DNA of 64,000 nucleotides. Source: Sphingomonas jatrophae (GTDB taxonomy: Bacteria > Pseudomonadota > Alphaproteobacteria > Sphingomonadales > Sphingomonadaceae). Position numbers and translations under genes: made by a program. This document shows, piece after piece, positions 34,467 through 42,545 of this stretch. The number at the start of each line of letters is the position of its first letter. The first letter of the stretch is position 1. The stretch lies in assembly GCF_900113315.1 (NCBI RefSeq), contig NZ_FOZG01000001.1, positions 1,550,001-1,614,000 of the forward strand, given 5' to 3'. The notes beneath the pieces were generated by a model, which saw only the letters and a program-made list of their open reading frames with translations, ran no database searches and was not told where the DNA came from.

Positions 34467-36917
34467 ATGACCTACTTGGATTCCGCGCGCGCCTTGTTCA
34501 CGTCTGCGGCACTTTGCGCGCTGGCCGCGCATGCGCCCGCCGGTGCGCAGACCGCGCCGGTGCAGCCCGCCGCCGCGCCGGACCTGGCCCGCCCGGCCGA
34601 AGCGGGGCTCGGCGACATCGTCGTCACCGCGCGCCGGCGGGAGGAGGCGTTGCAGGACGTGCCCGTCGCGATCACCGCGCTGTCGGGCGAGACGCTGACG
34701 GCACGCGGCGTGATCTCGGCCGAAGCGCTGCGCCAGACGGCGCCCGCGCTCAACATCTATCAGAATAACCGCCAGGATGCGGGCTTCTACATTCGCGGGC
34801 AGGGCCCCGGCATCGTCGGCGGCGGCGCGCGCAACTTCACCAGCGTCGCCACCTATTTCGCCGAAGTGCCGACCGCGATCGCGGGATCGGGCGTGTTCTA
34901 CGATCTCGCCAACGTGCAGGTGCTGAAAGGGCCGCAGGGCACTTTGTTCGGCCGCAACACGACGGGCGGCGCCGTGCTGTTCGAGCCGAACCGGCCGACC
35001 TTCGAGTTCGGCGGCTCGATCAAGGGCAGCTACGGCAATTACGACTTCCACGAGATCGAAGGCGTGCTGAACGTGCCGATCGTCGAGGATCGCGTCGCGC
35101 TGCGGCTGGCCGGCTCCTATTCGCGGCGCAAGGGCTTCACCCGCGGCGTCTATACGGGCCAGCGCGCCGACAGCCGCAACCATGATGCGTTCCGCGTTTC
35201 GCTGCTGCTCAAACCCACGGATACGATCGAGAATCTGACGATCGTCGATTATAATTTCCGCGACAATACCGGCAGCGGCCTGATCCTGCGCGCGGCCAAC
35301 CCGGCGGCGCAGCTCGGCGCGCTACCGGTGCCAGCGGCGCTGCAGGCGGGCTTCGGCCTGCCCGCATCGCTGCCGCTGCTGGCGGGCGCGCCGACGCCGA
35401 TCGCCTGCTTGTCCGTCGCGCTGCCCGGCTGCCCGACTGGGCCGTTCGGCAATGCCGTCGCCGCCTTCGTCGCAGGGGCGAACGGGGGCCTCAGCCTGTC
35501 CGGGCTGACGCCGCAGCAATTCGCCGACGCAGTCGCGCTCCAGCGCAGCGTCGGCATCCGCCGCAGCCTCTCGCGCCAGCCGGTCTACAACCGCAACAAG
35601 GCCTATGGCATCACCAATCGGACCGAGATCGAGCTGAGCGATGCCATCTCGATCAAGAACATCATCGCATTGCGCCGCAATCGCACCGCCGAGGTGAACG
35701 ACATCGCGCCGGGCCTCGATTATGCCGGATCGCAATATCCGGGGACGGGCAGCAACCCGCCCTATATCCGCGGCCTCAACCAATTCAGCGAGGAATTTCA
35801 GCTGCAAGGCCGGCTGGCGGACGGCGCCTTGTCCTACGTGCTCGGCTTCTATCATGAGCAGACCAAGCCCGGCATCGACCAATCCTACCGCTCGGTCGTT
35901 TTCGGCAATGCGACCAACACCGCCAATTACTTCAGCGACAAGAGCGATGCCGTCTTCGCCCATCTCGAATGGCAGGCGACGGAGGCGTTCCAGCTGTCGG
36001 GCGGCTTCCGCTATACGTGGGACAAGCGTTATCTCACCTCGTCCGTCACGAACGATGCGGGCGTGTGCGGCCAGCTGAACACCGCCAATGGCCTGATCGA
36101 ATGCCCCGTCTCCGGCCGCGCCAAGTTCAGCGCGCCGACCTATGACGTCACCGCGCAATATGAGCTGAGCCAGCGCGTGCTGGCCTATGCCGCCTATCGC
36201 CGCGGCTACAAGAGCGGCGGCTTCAACCTGCCCGCGCCGACGCTGGAGACATCGACCTTCGGCAAGGAGACAGTGGACGATTTCGAGGTTGGCCTGAAGG
36301 CGGACTGGGACATCGGCGTGCCGCTGCGCACCAACCTGTCGCTGTTCCACGACAAATATAAGGGCATCCAGATCGCGCTGCCGGTGCTGACCAACGGCAC
36401 CTTCATCTCGCTGGTGCAGAATGCCGGCAAGGCGACCAACAAGGGCGGCGAGCTGGAAGTCTCGATCAAGCCTTCGGCGGATTTCACGATCGGCGGCTTC
36501 GCTTCCTATCTCGACGCGAAATGCGCGACCAATGTCGGCACCGCCTGCCGCGTCGGCCGGCAGATCGCCTTCCAGCCGCACTGGAAGGCGGGCGTGAACG
36601 CGCAATATACGATCTTCGACGGGACCAATGGTGCGCTGACCCTGTCGAGCGACTTCAGCTATACCGACAAGGTCACGACGTCCGATCCCGACGCGCCGAT
36701 CGATACCTATCCCAGCTACACCTTGTGGAATGCGCGGCTCGACTGGAGCGACGCCTTCGCGCCGGGCGTCGATCTGGCCGTGTTCGCGACGAACATCACG
36801 GGCAAGAAGTATATCGTCGGCGGCTATCCGCTCGTCTCCGCGCTCGGTTTCGACAGCGTGCTCTATGGCGAGCCGCGCATGTATGGCGCCTCCGTGCGCT
36901 TCCGGTTCGGCAACTGA
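34467..36917 (+). CDS. TonB-dependent receptor
   Basis: Outer-membrane receptor, 816 aa, from ATG 34467 (after GGGGAGAGGGGA). Signal peptide to about residue 26 (PAGAQ). The plug starts GDIVVTARRREEALQDVPVAIT near 50 and contains NVQVLKGPQGTLFGRNTTGGAV near 150. Barrel end VRFRFGN. The receptor is of the sphingomonad class that accompanies catabolic genes rather than classical siderophore receptors; the substrate is unknown. First gene of a unit with an SDR and an MFS transporter, and divergent from the Lrp pair. Confidence 0.94.
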   Translation: MTYLDSARALFTSAALCALAAHAPAGAQTAPVQPAAAPDLARPAEAGLGDIVVTARRREEALQDVPVAITALSGETLTARGVISAEALRQTAPALNIYQNNRQDAGFYIRGQGPGIVGGGARNFTSVATYFAEVPTAIAGSGVFYDLANVQVLKGPQGTLFGRNTTGGAVLFEPNRPTFEFGGSIKGSYGNYDFHEIEGVLNVPIVEDRVALRLAGSYSRRKGFTRGVYTGQRADSRNHDAFRVSLLLKPTDTIENLTIVDYNFRDNTGSGLILRAANPAAQLGALPVPAALQAGFGLPASLPLLAGAPTPIACLSVALPGCPTGPFGNAVAAFVAGANGGLSLSGLTPQQFADAVALQRSVGIRRSLSRQPVYNRNKAYGITNRTEIELSDAISIKNIIALRRNRTAEVNDIAPGLDYAGSQYPGTGSNPPYIRGLNQFSEEFQLQGRLADGALSYVLGFYHEQTKPGIDQSYRSVVFGNATNTANYFSDKSDAVFAHLEWQATEAFQLSGGFRYTWDKRYLTSSVTNDAGVCGQLNTANGLIECPVSGRAKFSAPTYDVTAQYELSQRVLAYAAYRRGYKSGGFNLPAPTLETSTFGKETVDDFEVGLKADWDIGVPLRTNLSLFHDKYKGIQIALPVLTNGTFISLVQNAGKATNKGGELEVSIKPSADFTIGGFASYLDAKCATNVGTACRVGRQIAFQPHWKAGVNAQYTIFDGTNGALTLSSDFSYTDKVTTSDPDAPIDTYPSYTLWNARLDWSDAFAPGVDLAVFATNITGKKYIVGGYPLVSALGFDSVLYGEPRMYGASVRFRFGN

Positions 36918-36933
36918 TTGAGGAGCGACGACC

Positions 36934-37725
36934 ATGCGGCTTCAGGGCAAGACAGCGCTGATCACGGGCGCGGGCGAGGGCATCGGCGGCGGCATCGCCC
37001 GCCGCTTCGCCGAGGAAGGTGCGGCGGTGGTGATCGCCGAATATAGCGAGGCGACCGGCCGGGCCAATGCGGAGGCGATCAAGGCCGCCGGCGGGCGCGC
37101 CCTGTTCGTGCGCACCGACGTCAACGACAAGGCGCAGCTGCTGGCGGCGGTCGAGGCGGCGACGCGCGAATATGGCGGCGCCGACATCCTCGTCAACAAT
37201 GCCTATGGCGGCGGCCACATCCGCCGGCTGGAGGACAAGACCGACGAGGAGTTCGATCATTCTCTGACCATGTCGGTCAAGGCGAGCTTCTGGGCGATGC
37301 GCGCCTGCTTCCCACACATGAAGGCGGCGGGCTGGGGGCGCATCGTCAGCATCTGTTCGCTGAACGGCGTCAACGCGCACGTCTATTCGGCGGATTTCAA
37401 CGCGGGCAAGGAGGGCTTGCGCGCGCTGACCCGCACTGCCGCCCGCGAATGGGCGCCGTTCGGCATCACCGCGAACGTCATCTGCCCGGGTGCGGCGAGC
37501 GCGGCCTATCTCCGCTTCAAGGCGGACCATCCGGAAAATGCCGCGGCGATGGACAAGATGAACCCGATGGGCCGCACCGGCGACGTCGACAGCGACATCG
37601 CGCCGGTTGCCCTGTTCCTCGCCAGCGACGACAGCCGCTACGTGACGGGCAACACCCTGTTCGCCGATGGCGGCGGCCACATCAACGGCGTGGCGTGGAC
37701 GCCCGAGCCGGAAGCCATCGGGTGA
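36934..37725 (+). CDS. SDR-family protein lacking the canonical catalytic tyrosine
   Basis: A 263-aa SDR-fold protein. The cofactor motif TGAGEGIG is at residues 11-18, NNAY near 89 (NNAG in most relatives) and the expected Ser in SICSLNG near 143. At the catalytic position the sequence is FNAGK instead of YxxxK, so the tyrosine is Phe; the only nearby Tyr is four residues earlier. The lysine is kept. The protein may have lost dehydrogenase activity, use another acid, or work as a hydratase or binding protein. Spaced 16 bases after the receptor with a GAGGAGCG box; its stop overlaps the GTG start of the MFS gene. Confidence 0.85.
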   Translation: MRLQGKTALITGAGEGIGGGIARRFAEEGAAVVIAEYSEATGRANAEAIKAAGGRALFVRTDVNDKAQLLAAVEAATREYGGADILVNNAYGGGHIRRLEDKTDEEFDHSLTMSVKASFWAMRACFPHMKAAGWGRIVSICSLNGVNAHVYSADFNAGKEGLRALTRTAAREWAPFGITANVICPGAASAAYLRFKADHPENAAAMDKMNPMGRTGDVDSDIAPVALFLASDDSRYVTGNTLFADGGGHINGVAWTPEPEAIG

Positions 37726-39014
37726 GCAGGCACAGCGAGGCCCGCGCACCGTGGGTGGGCCTCGTCCTCCTCACGCTCGTCGCGGCAAACGGGTTCAGCT
37801 ATGCCGATCGCTACCTCTTCTCCATCCTGATCCCCGCAATCAAGGCGGAGTTCGGCGCCAGCGACGGCAGCCTCGGCCTGATCGGCGGGCCGATCTTCGT
37901 CATCAGCTTCGTCGCTCTTTCCCTGCCGCTGGCGCGGCTGGCGGATCGCTGGTCGCGCCGCGGCGTGCTGATGCTGGCGGTGGTGACGTGGAGCGTGGCG
38001 ACCGCCTTGTGCGGCGTTGCGGCGAACGTGGTGCAGCTCGGCATCGCGCGCGCGCTGGTGGGGGCGGGGGAGGCGGGCGGCATGCCGGCCTCGCAGGCGA
38101 TCGTCTCCGACCTCTACGACGATCGGCGGCGCTCGGGCGCGATGGGGGTGCTCGCCTCCAGCACCTATCTCGGGCTCGTCCTCGGCATTGCCGGCGGGGC
38201 CGCCATCGCCGCAGCGTGGGGCTGGCGCTGGGCGTTCGTGCTGATCGCGGCGCCGGGGCTGGCCTGCGCGCTGCTTGTCGCGTTGCTGCCGCTCGGCCGG
38301 CGGGAGCGGGGAGGCGCCGCGCCGCCGGCGCTGCCCGCGCTCACCGTGCTGCGGCGCTGCTGGGGCATCCCGTCGCTCCGCCTGCTGGCGCTCGGCATCG
38401 GCACGTTCAACATCTTCGCCTACGGTGCGGCGGTGTGGATGCCGGCTTACTTCATCCGCTCGCACGGCATGTCGCTGGTCGCGGCCGGCAGCTGGCTGGG
38501 CATCGGCGCGGCGGTGGGCGGCTTTGCCGGCAGTCTGGCGAGCGGCGCGCTGGTCGACCGGCTGCGCCTGCGCGGCGAACAGTGGCAGCTGTCCGTGCCG
38601 GCATGGGGCTTCATCGTCTCGCTGCCCATCTACATGGCGATCCTGCTGCTGCCGGGCGGGAGCGCGGTGCCGGTCGGCGGCGCGGCGATCCCGACCGTGG
38701 CGTTGCTGTCCGTGCTGACGGCGCTGTTCTCCTCGGCGGCGATGGGGCCGGCCTTCGGTGCGATCGCCCGGCTGGTCGCGGCCGAGGAGCGCGCGCAGGC
38801 GACCGCCTTTGCCATCGTGCTGATCAACGTGATGGGCAGCGCGTTCGGGCCGCTGCTCGCCGGGCTGGTCAGCGATGCGCTGGGTGCGCGCTTCGGCGCG
38901 GAGTCGCTCCGCTACAGCCTGCTGGCAATGTCGACGCTGGTGCTGGCGGGCGGGCTTTTGCTGCTGTGGGCGAGCCTGCGCTACCCGCACGATCTGGCGC
39001 GCGGGGCCGCTTAA
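37722..39014 (+). CDS. MFS transporter
   Basis: A 430-aa major facilitator protein with about twelve hydrophobic segments, starting at the GTG overlapping the SDR stop. The loop 2-3 motif LADRWSRRGVLML near residues 63-75 matches the MFS signature. The early NGFSYADRYLFSILIPAIKAEF pattern is that of the organic-anion transporter (ACS-type) branch often found in catabolic clusters. It probably moves the receptor's substrate or its product across the inner membrane. It ends four bases into the stop of the convergent esterase. Confidence 0.9.
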   Translation: MSRHSEARAPWVGLVLLTLVAANGFSYADRYLFSILIPAIKAEFGASDGSLGLIGGPIFVISFVALSLPLARLADRWSRRGVLMLAVVTWSVATALCGVAANVVQLGIARALVGAGEAGGMPASQAIVSDLYDDRRRSGAMGVLASSTYLGLVLGIAGGAAIAAAWGWRWAFVLIAAPGLACALLVALLPLGRRERGGAAPPALPALTVLRRCWGIPSLRLLALGIGTFNIFAYGAAVWMPAYFIRSHGMSLVAAGSWLGIGAAVGGFAGSLASGALVDRLRLRGEQWQLSVPAWGFIVSLPIYMAILLLPGGSAVPVGGAAIPTVALLSVLTALFSSAAMGPAFGAIARLVAAEERAQATAFAIVLINVMGSAFGPLLAGLVSDALGARFGAESLRYSLLAMSTLVLAGGLLLLWASLRYPHDLARGAA

Positions 39015-40525
39015 AGCAGCCCATCCCACAGCGTCCGCTCGTCGCCGCGCGGATCGCGCTCGATATGCGGTGCGGCGTCGAGGATCAGGGTTTCGCGCGT
39101 GCGCAGGTCGTAGCGGGGCCATGCGGGCCCGCCGTCCAGCGCCGGCCTGCCCGTTCGCGCCCAGTCCGCCCACATGGCGTGTGTCCGCGCCGCCAGCGGG
39201 TCCGCGCCGCCGCCATAGACGAAGGCGGAATCGCTGCCGTGCGGCGCCATGCCCGCGAAGGGGCCGGCCGCGGCGGGGACATCAAACCGGACCATCCACG
39301 TCCGCCCGCCCGAGGCCGCATGCGCCTCCGCCAGTCGCAGCGCGGGGATCCAATATTCCTCCGCCGTCAGTTGGCGGATGCGCCGCTCGGCCAGCGGCAG
39401 CGCGGGGAAGGTGGCAGCATAGCGCGCCTCCAGCGCCTGCATCCGCTCGAGCGGGAGGTGGGCGAGCTGCGAGGCCACGAAGGCGCGTGTGGCGGCAAGC
39501 GCGGGCGGGTAGGCCAGCGCCGCCTCGTCGCGCGTCGTGCCGACAACCATTTCCAGTCCGGCCATCCGGCCGGCCCGCGCTGCGTCGATCGGCGCCATCG
39601 GCAGCAGCCGGCCATCCACCACCGGCCGGAACGGGAAGCCGCGCTCCGCCGCCGCCATCGCCTTGCCCTGCGCCGCGACGATCTGCTCTGCCGGGAGCGT
39701 CACGAGCGCGGCCATGTCGCGCACGCCGGCCGCGTCCATCAGCACGCGGGCGGCTGCTGCGCCGGGCGCGGCGGTGCGGTCCACCGTCTCGCCACCGCCG
39801 CTCAGGATCGTCACGCGCCGGAACAGGCCGCGCGCGGACGGCATCGCCGCCAGCGTCGCCTGGTTCTTCGCCCCCGCCGACAGGCCGAGCAGGGTCACGC
39901 GCTCCGGATCGCCGCCGAACGCGTCGATATTGCCCTGCACCCAGCGCAGCGCCGCCTCGATATCGAGCAGGCCGTTGAGGCTGGAGCCGGCGAAGGCGGG
40001 ATCGATCGTGCCGAACTCGGCGAAGCCGAACGCGCCCAGCCGGTAATTGCAGCTGACGAACAGCAGGCCGGCCTTTGCAAAGGCAGCGCCGTCATAGCCC
40101 GGCTGGCTGGCGGCGCCGAGGAAATTGCCGCCGCCATAAATGGAGAAGACCACCGGGTGCGGTCCCTTGGCCACCGGCGCCCACACGTTCAGCGTCAGGC
40201 AGTCTTCCGCCATCGTGCCCGGCACGTCCACCATCGGGATGCGCGGCTGCCACGGGATCGGCCCAAACGCCGCCGCGTCGAGGGGGCTGCGCCACGGCAC
40301 CGGCGGCTCGGGTGGGCGGAAGCGAAGCGGGCCGACCGGCGGCCTGGCGAAGGGGATGCCCTTGAACACGGCGAGGCCATCCGCGCGGCGGCCGATGACG
40401 GGTCCGGAGGGGGTGACGACCCGCGGCCTGTCGCCCCCGCCAATGCCTGCCGCTTGACCGCGCGCAGCGCAGGCGGCGGCAGAGAGGCCGCCCAAGATGA
40501 AGTCCCGGCGTTCGATCATCGGCAT
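39011..40525 (-). CDS. Type B carboxylesterase, Tat-exported
   Basis: A 504-aa alpha/beta-hydrolase. The N-terminus ERRDFILGG plus a hydrophobic stretch looks like a twin-arginine signal. The type B marker EDCLTLNVW is near residues 108-116, the oxyanion region IYGGGNF near 129 (GGG without the usual preceding His), and the nucleophile elbow GLSAG near 214. A Glu in TRDEAAL and a His in APHGSD are candidate partners. It should hydrolyse ester bonds of the imported compound in the periplasm. Divergent from the TetR gene at 40580 with 54 bases between. Confidence 0.9.
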   Translation of the reverse strand: MPMIERRDFILGGLSAAACAARGQAAGIGGGDRPRVVTPSGPVIGRRADGLAVFKGIPFARPPVGPLRFRPPEPPVPWRSPLDAAAFGPIPWQPRIPMVDVPGTMAEDCLTLNVWAPVAKGPHPVVFSIYGGGNFLGAASQPGYDGAAFAKAGLLFVSCNYRLGAFGFAEFGTIDPAFAGSSLNGLLDIEAALRWVQGNIDAFGGDPERVTLLGLSAGAKNQATLAAMPSARGLFRRVTILSGGGETVDRTAAPGAAAARVLMDAAGVRDMAALVTLPAEQIVAAQGKAMAAAERGFPFRPVVDGRLLPMAPIDAARAGRMAGLEMVVGTTRDEAALAYPPALAATRAFVASQLAHLPLERMQALEARYAATFPALPLAERRIRQLTAEEYWIPALRLAEAHAASGGRTWMVRFDVPAAAGPFAGMAPHGSDSAFVYGGGADPLAARTHAMWADWARTGRPALDGGPAWPRYDLRTRETLILDAAPHIERDPRGDERTLWDGLL

Positions 40526-40579
40526 CTCCCCAATGCGGCCCCTGCTTTCTTCCCGCGCGCCAAGGTTCTAGGCGCAGGC

Positions 40580-41272
40580 ATGGCCGATCCACCTCCGACC
40601 GCCACCCCGAAGCGCGGCCGCCGCGGGCGCCCCAAGCTGCTCGACCCCGCGCAGATCCGCGCGGCGACGCTGGCGATGCTGGCGGAAGGCGGGCTGGAGG
40701 GCTTCACCATGAACAAGCTGGCCCAGCGGCTCAGCGCATCGGTGATGACGCTCTACACCTATTTTCCCAGCCGCGAGGCGCTGCTGAGCGATGCGGCGAG
40801 CAGCATCTTCAACTCGTTCGAGGCGCCCGACGAAACGCTCGACTGGCGCGCCGCCACCGCGACCTGGCTGCACGAGCTTCGCCGCATGTTCGTGGACCAC
40901 CCGGTCGGCCTCAGGCTCATCAAGTGGGACGGGGCGATCACGCCCTCCTGGCTGAAGGTGTGGATGCCGCTGCTGCGCATCCTGACGCGCGCGGGGCTGA
41001 GCGGACCGGACCTGCTGATCGCGGCGAACTGGACCGGCCGCGTCGCCATGGCGCTGCTGATGGCGCGCATCGCCGCGCAGGACGAGGCGGTGGCGATCCG
41101 CCACGGCACCGGCCGCGAGTCCGACCTGTCGGGCCAGGATCGGGCGCTGATCGAAACGCTGTCGGGCGCGGCGCAGGCGGAACAGGGCGACAGGCTGTAC
41201 GCGTTCGGCGTCGCCAACATCCTCGACGGGCTGACGCGCCTGATCGCGCCCGATCACCCCTTGAACGCCTGA
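40580..41272 (+). CDS. TetR family transcriptional regulator
   Basis: A 230-aa regulator from ATG 40580 (MADPPPTATPKRGRRGRPK). It has a basic N-terminal tail, then the TetR helix-turn-helix near residues 35-75 (MNKLAQRLSASVMTLYTYFPSREAL). The long frame in which it lies upstream is a GC-driven shadow over the transporter and esterase. It is divergent from the esterase, its probable target. The 3' end overlaps the convergent Coq4-like gene by 19 bases. Confidence 0.92.
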   Translation: MADPPPTATPKRGRRGRPKLLDPAQIRAATLAMLAEGGLEGFTMNKLAQRLSASVMTLYTYFPSREALLSDAASSIFNSFEAPDETLDWRAATATWLHELRRMFVDHPVGLRLIKWDGAITPSWLKVWMPLLRILTRAGLSGPDLLIAANWTGRVAMALLMARIAAQDEAVAIRHGTGRESDLSGQDRALIETLSGAAQAEQGDRLYAFGVANILDGLTRLIAPDHPLNA

Positions 41273-42087
41273 AACACCCAATCCCAGTAGCCCGGCTCCG
41301 GCCCGTCTTCGAAGCCGAACTCGGCGCGAATGTCGGCGATCGGCCGGTCGAGATGATCCTCCCAGCGGATCATGAACAAGGGTCGCTTCTGCTTGGCGCC
41401 GAGCTGGTAGCCGCGGCTGATCCCCTCCAGCAGCGACGGCAGCGTCTTGGGGTAATGCAGGCCCGAGCGGCTGAGCGACGTGGACATCAGCACGGTGCCA
41501 TAGAGGTTCAGCTCATGCGCGAAGTCGGTCGAGAAATAATTGGCGTTGGCGACAGTGTTCGCCACGATCAGCGCGATCTCGCCCACCTGGCTGGGGCAGA
41601 GGCCGGTGACCATGTGCTCGATGTCGTGGTTCTGCGCGCGGCGCTTGACCAGGAACTCGTAATCGCTGGCGGGCGCGCCCTTGTAGAGGAAGTCGATCTG
41701 GTAGCCGCTGTCGGCGATGAAGGCGTGGATGCGCGCGCCGAGCGTCCCGGGCTTGCAGTCGGCCACCTGCTCGGCGGTGAAGTTGGAGGTGAAGCGCTCG
41801 TCCAGCCATGCGGCGAATTCGGGCAGGCGCGCGCGCTCCTCCTCCAGCAGCGCCGCGGTGCGGGCGGGATCGACCACATCGCCCATCGCGCGGGTGAGCG
41901 CGGGGATCAGATAGGCATCGGGCAGATCGTGCCCGTCGCGCTTCAGCCCCATCTGCGCATAGACATCGCGGAACAGCGGGCTGTTGAGATATTTGGAATT
42001 GCTGATGAGCACGCTGGACGTGGCGGGCTCGCCACTGCCCATCAGATAGGCGGCTTCGTCCGCCGCCAGCGTCGTCTGCTTGTTCAT
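41254..42087 (-). CDS. Coq4-like protein
   Basis: A 277-aa Coq4-family protein. The family metal site is complete: HDIEH, then eleven residues, then Glu (near residues 178-194). Coq4 acts in ubiquinone formation, where the eukaryotic protein has been linked to oxidative decarboxylation of the ring. Here it is the last gene of a coupled unit with an amidohydrolase and two small genes, not with ubiquinone genes. A second copy of the same type lies at 55383. A role in a catabolic step such as decarboxylation or hydroxylation of an aromatic or isoprenoid-like intermediate is inference. Confidence 0.85.
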   Translation of the reverse strand: MNKQTTLAADEAAYLMGSGEPATSSVLISNSKYLNSPLFRDVYAQMGLKRDGHDLPDAYLIPALTRAMGDVVDPARTAALLEEERARLPEFAAWLDERFTSNFTAEQVADCKPGTLGARIHAFIADSGYQIDFLYKGAPASDYEFLVKRRAQNHDIEHMVTGLCPSQVGEIALIVANTVANANYFSTDFAHELNLYGTVLMSTSLSRSGLHYPKTLPSLLEGISRGYQLGAKQKRPLFMIRWEDHLDRPIADIRAEFGFEDGPEPGYWDWVFQAFKG

Positions 42088-42099
42088 GGCGATCCTCTC

Positions 42100-42324
42100 T
42101 CAGCCCACGAAGGGCGTTTCGTTGACGTCGAGCAAAGTCCAAGGGCGGCCGACCAGATCGAGCGCGCTCGTAGCGCCGGCCTTGGCCATCACCCGCCGCA
42201 GGCCCTCGGCATCCAACTGCACCATCGACCGGCGATCGCCGCCGAAGCGCAGCTCCACCACCAGGGCCGCCTCACCATCGTGCGTGGAGGTGAGGCGGAC
42301 CGAGTGGATCGTGCCGTCGCTCAA
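42100..42324 (-). CDS. Small protein of unknown function (74 aa)
   Basis: No recognised family. The composition is clearly coding, beta-rich (IHSVRLTSTHDGEAALVVELRFGG), with no membrane segment. Its start overlaps the stop of the preceding 74-aa gene (ATGA), and 12 bases later the Coq4-like gene begins. The overlap chain suggests that it works with Coq4 or the amidohydrolase, perhaps as a small subunit or substrate-handling protein. Confidence 0.7.
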   Translation of the reverse strand: MSDGTIHSVRLTSTHDGEAALVVELRFGGDRRSMVQLDAEGLRRVMAKAGATSALDLVGRPWTLLDVNETPFVG

Positions 42325-42545
42325 GCGACTGGCTCGCGCGCGCGTGGCGGCTCGACGAACAGGATGTCGGAGGGGGTGATGACGCTGACCGGGCGGAAGA
42401 CGAGGTGGAGGTTCCAGCTCTTGATCCGCTCCACCGCCTCATTCTGCGGCAGGTCGGGCAGCTCACGGGCGGCGATGGCGGGCCAGTCGTCGCCCGCGCG
42501 GGGCTGGACGAAGCGGCGGGCCGGCGGCGGCGATCCGGTGCTCAT
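42321..42545 (-). CDS. Small protein of unknown function (74 aa)
   Basis: No recognised family and not similar to the other 74-aa protein. A Pro-rich N-terminus is followed by a conserved-looking second half (RIKSWNLHLVFRPVSVITPSD). The ATG overlaps the amidohydrolase stop (ATGA), and its own stop overlaps the next start, so the four genes are translationally coupled. No signal peptide or helix-turn-helix is seen. Confidence 0.7.
   Translation of the reverse strand: MSTGSPPPARRFVQPRAGDDWPAIAARELPDLPQNEAVERIKSWNLHLVFRPVSVITPSDILFVEPPRAREPVA

Noticed and set aside
37667-41272. Very long plus-strand open frame (1201 codons)
   Set aside because: It covers the MFS gene out of frame and the esterase in antisense with Arg/Ala-rich nonsense; only the last 230 codons (TetR) are real.
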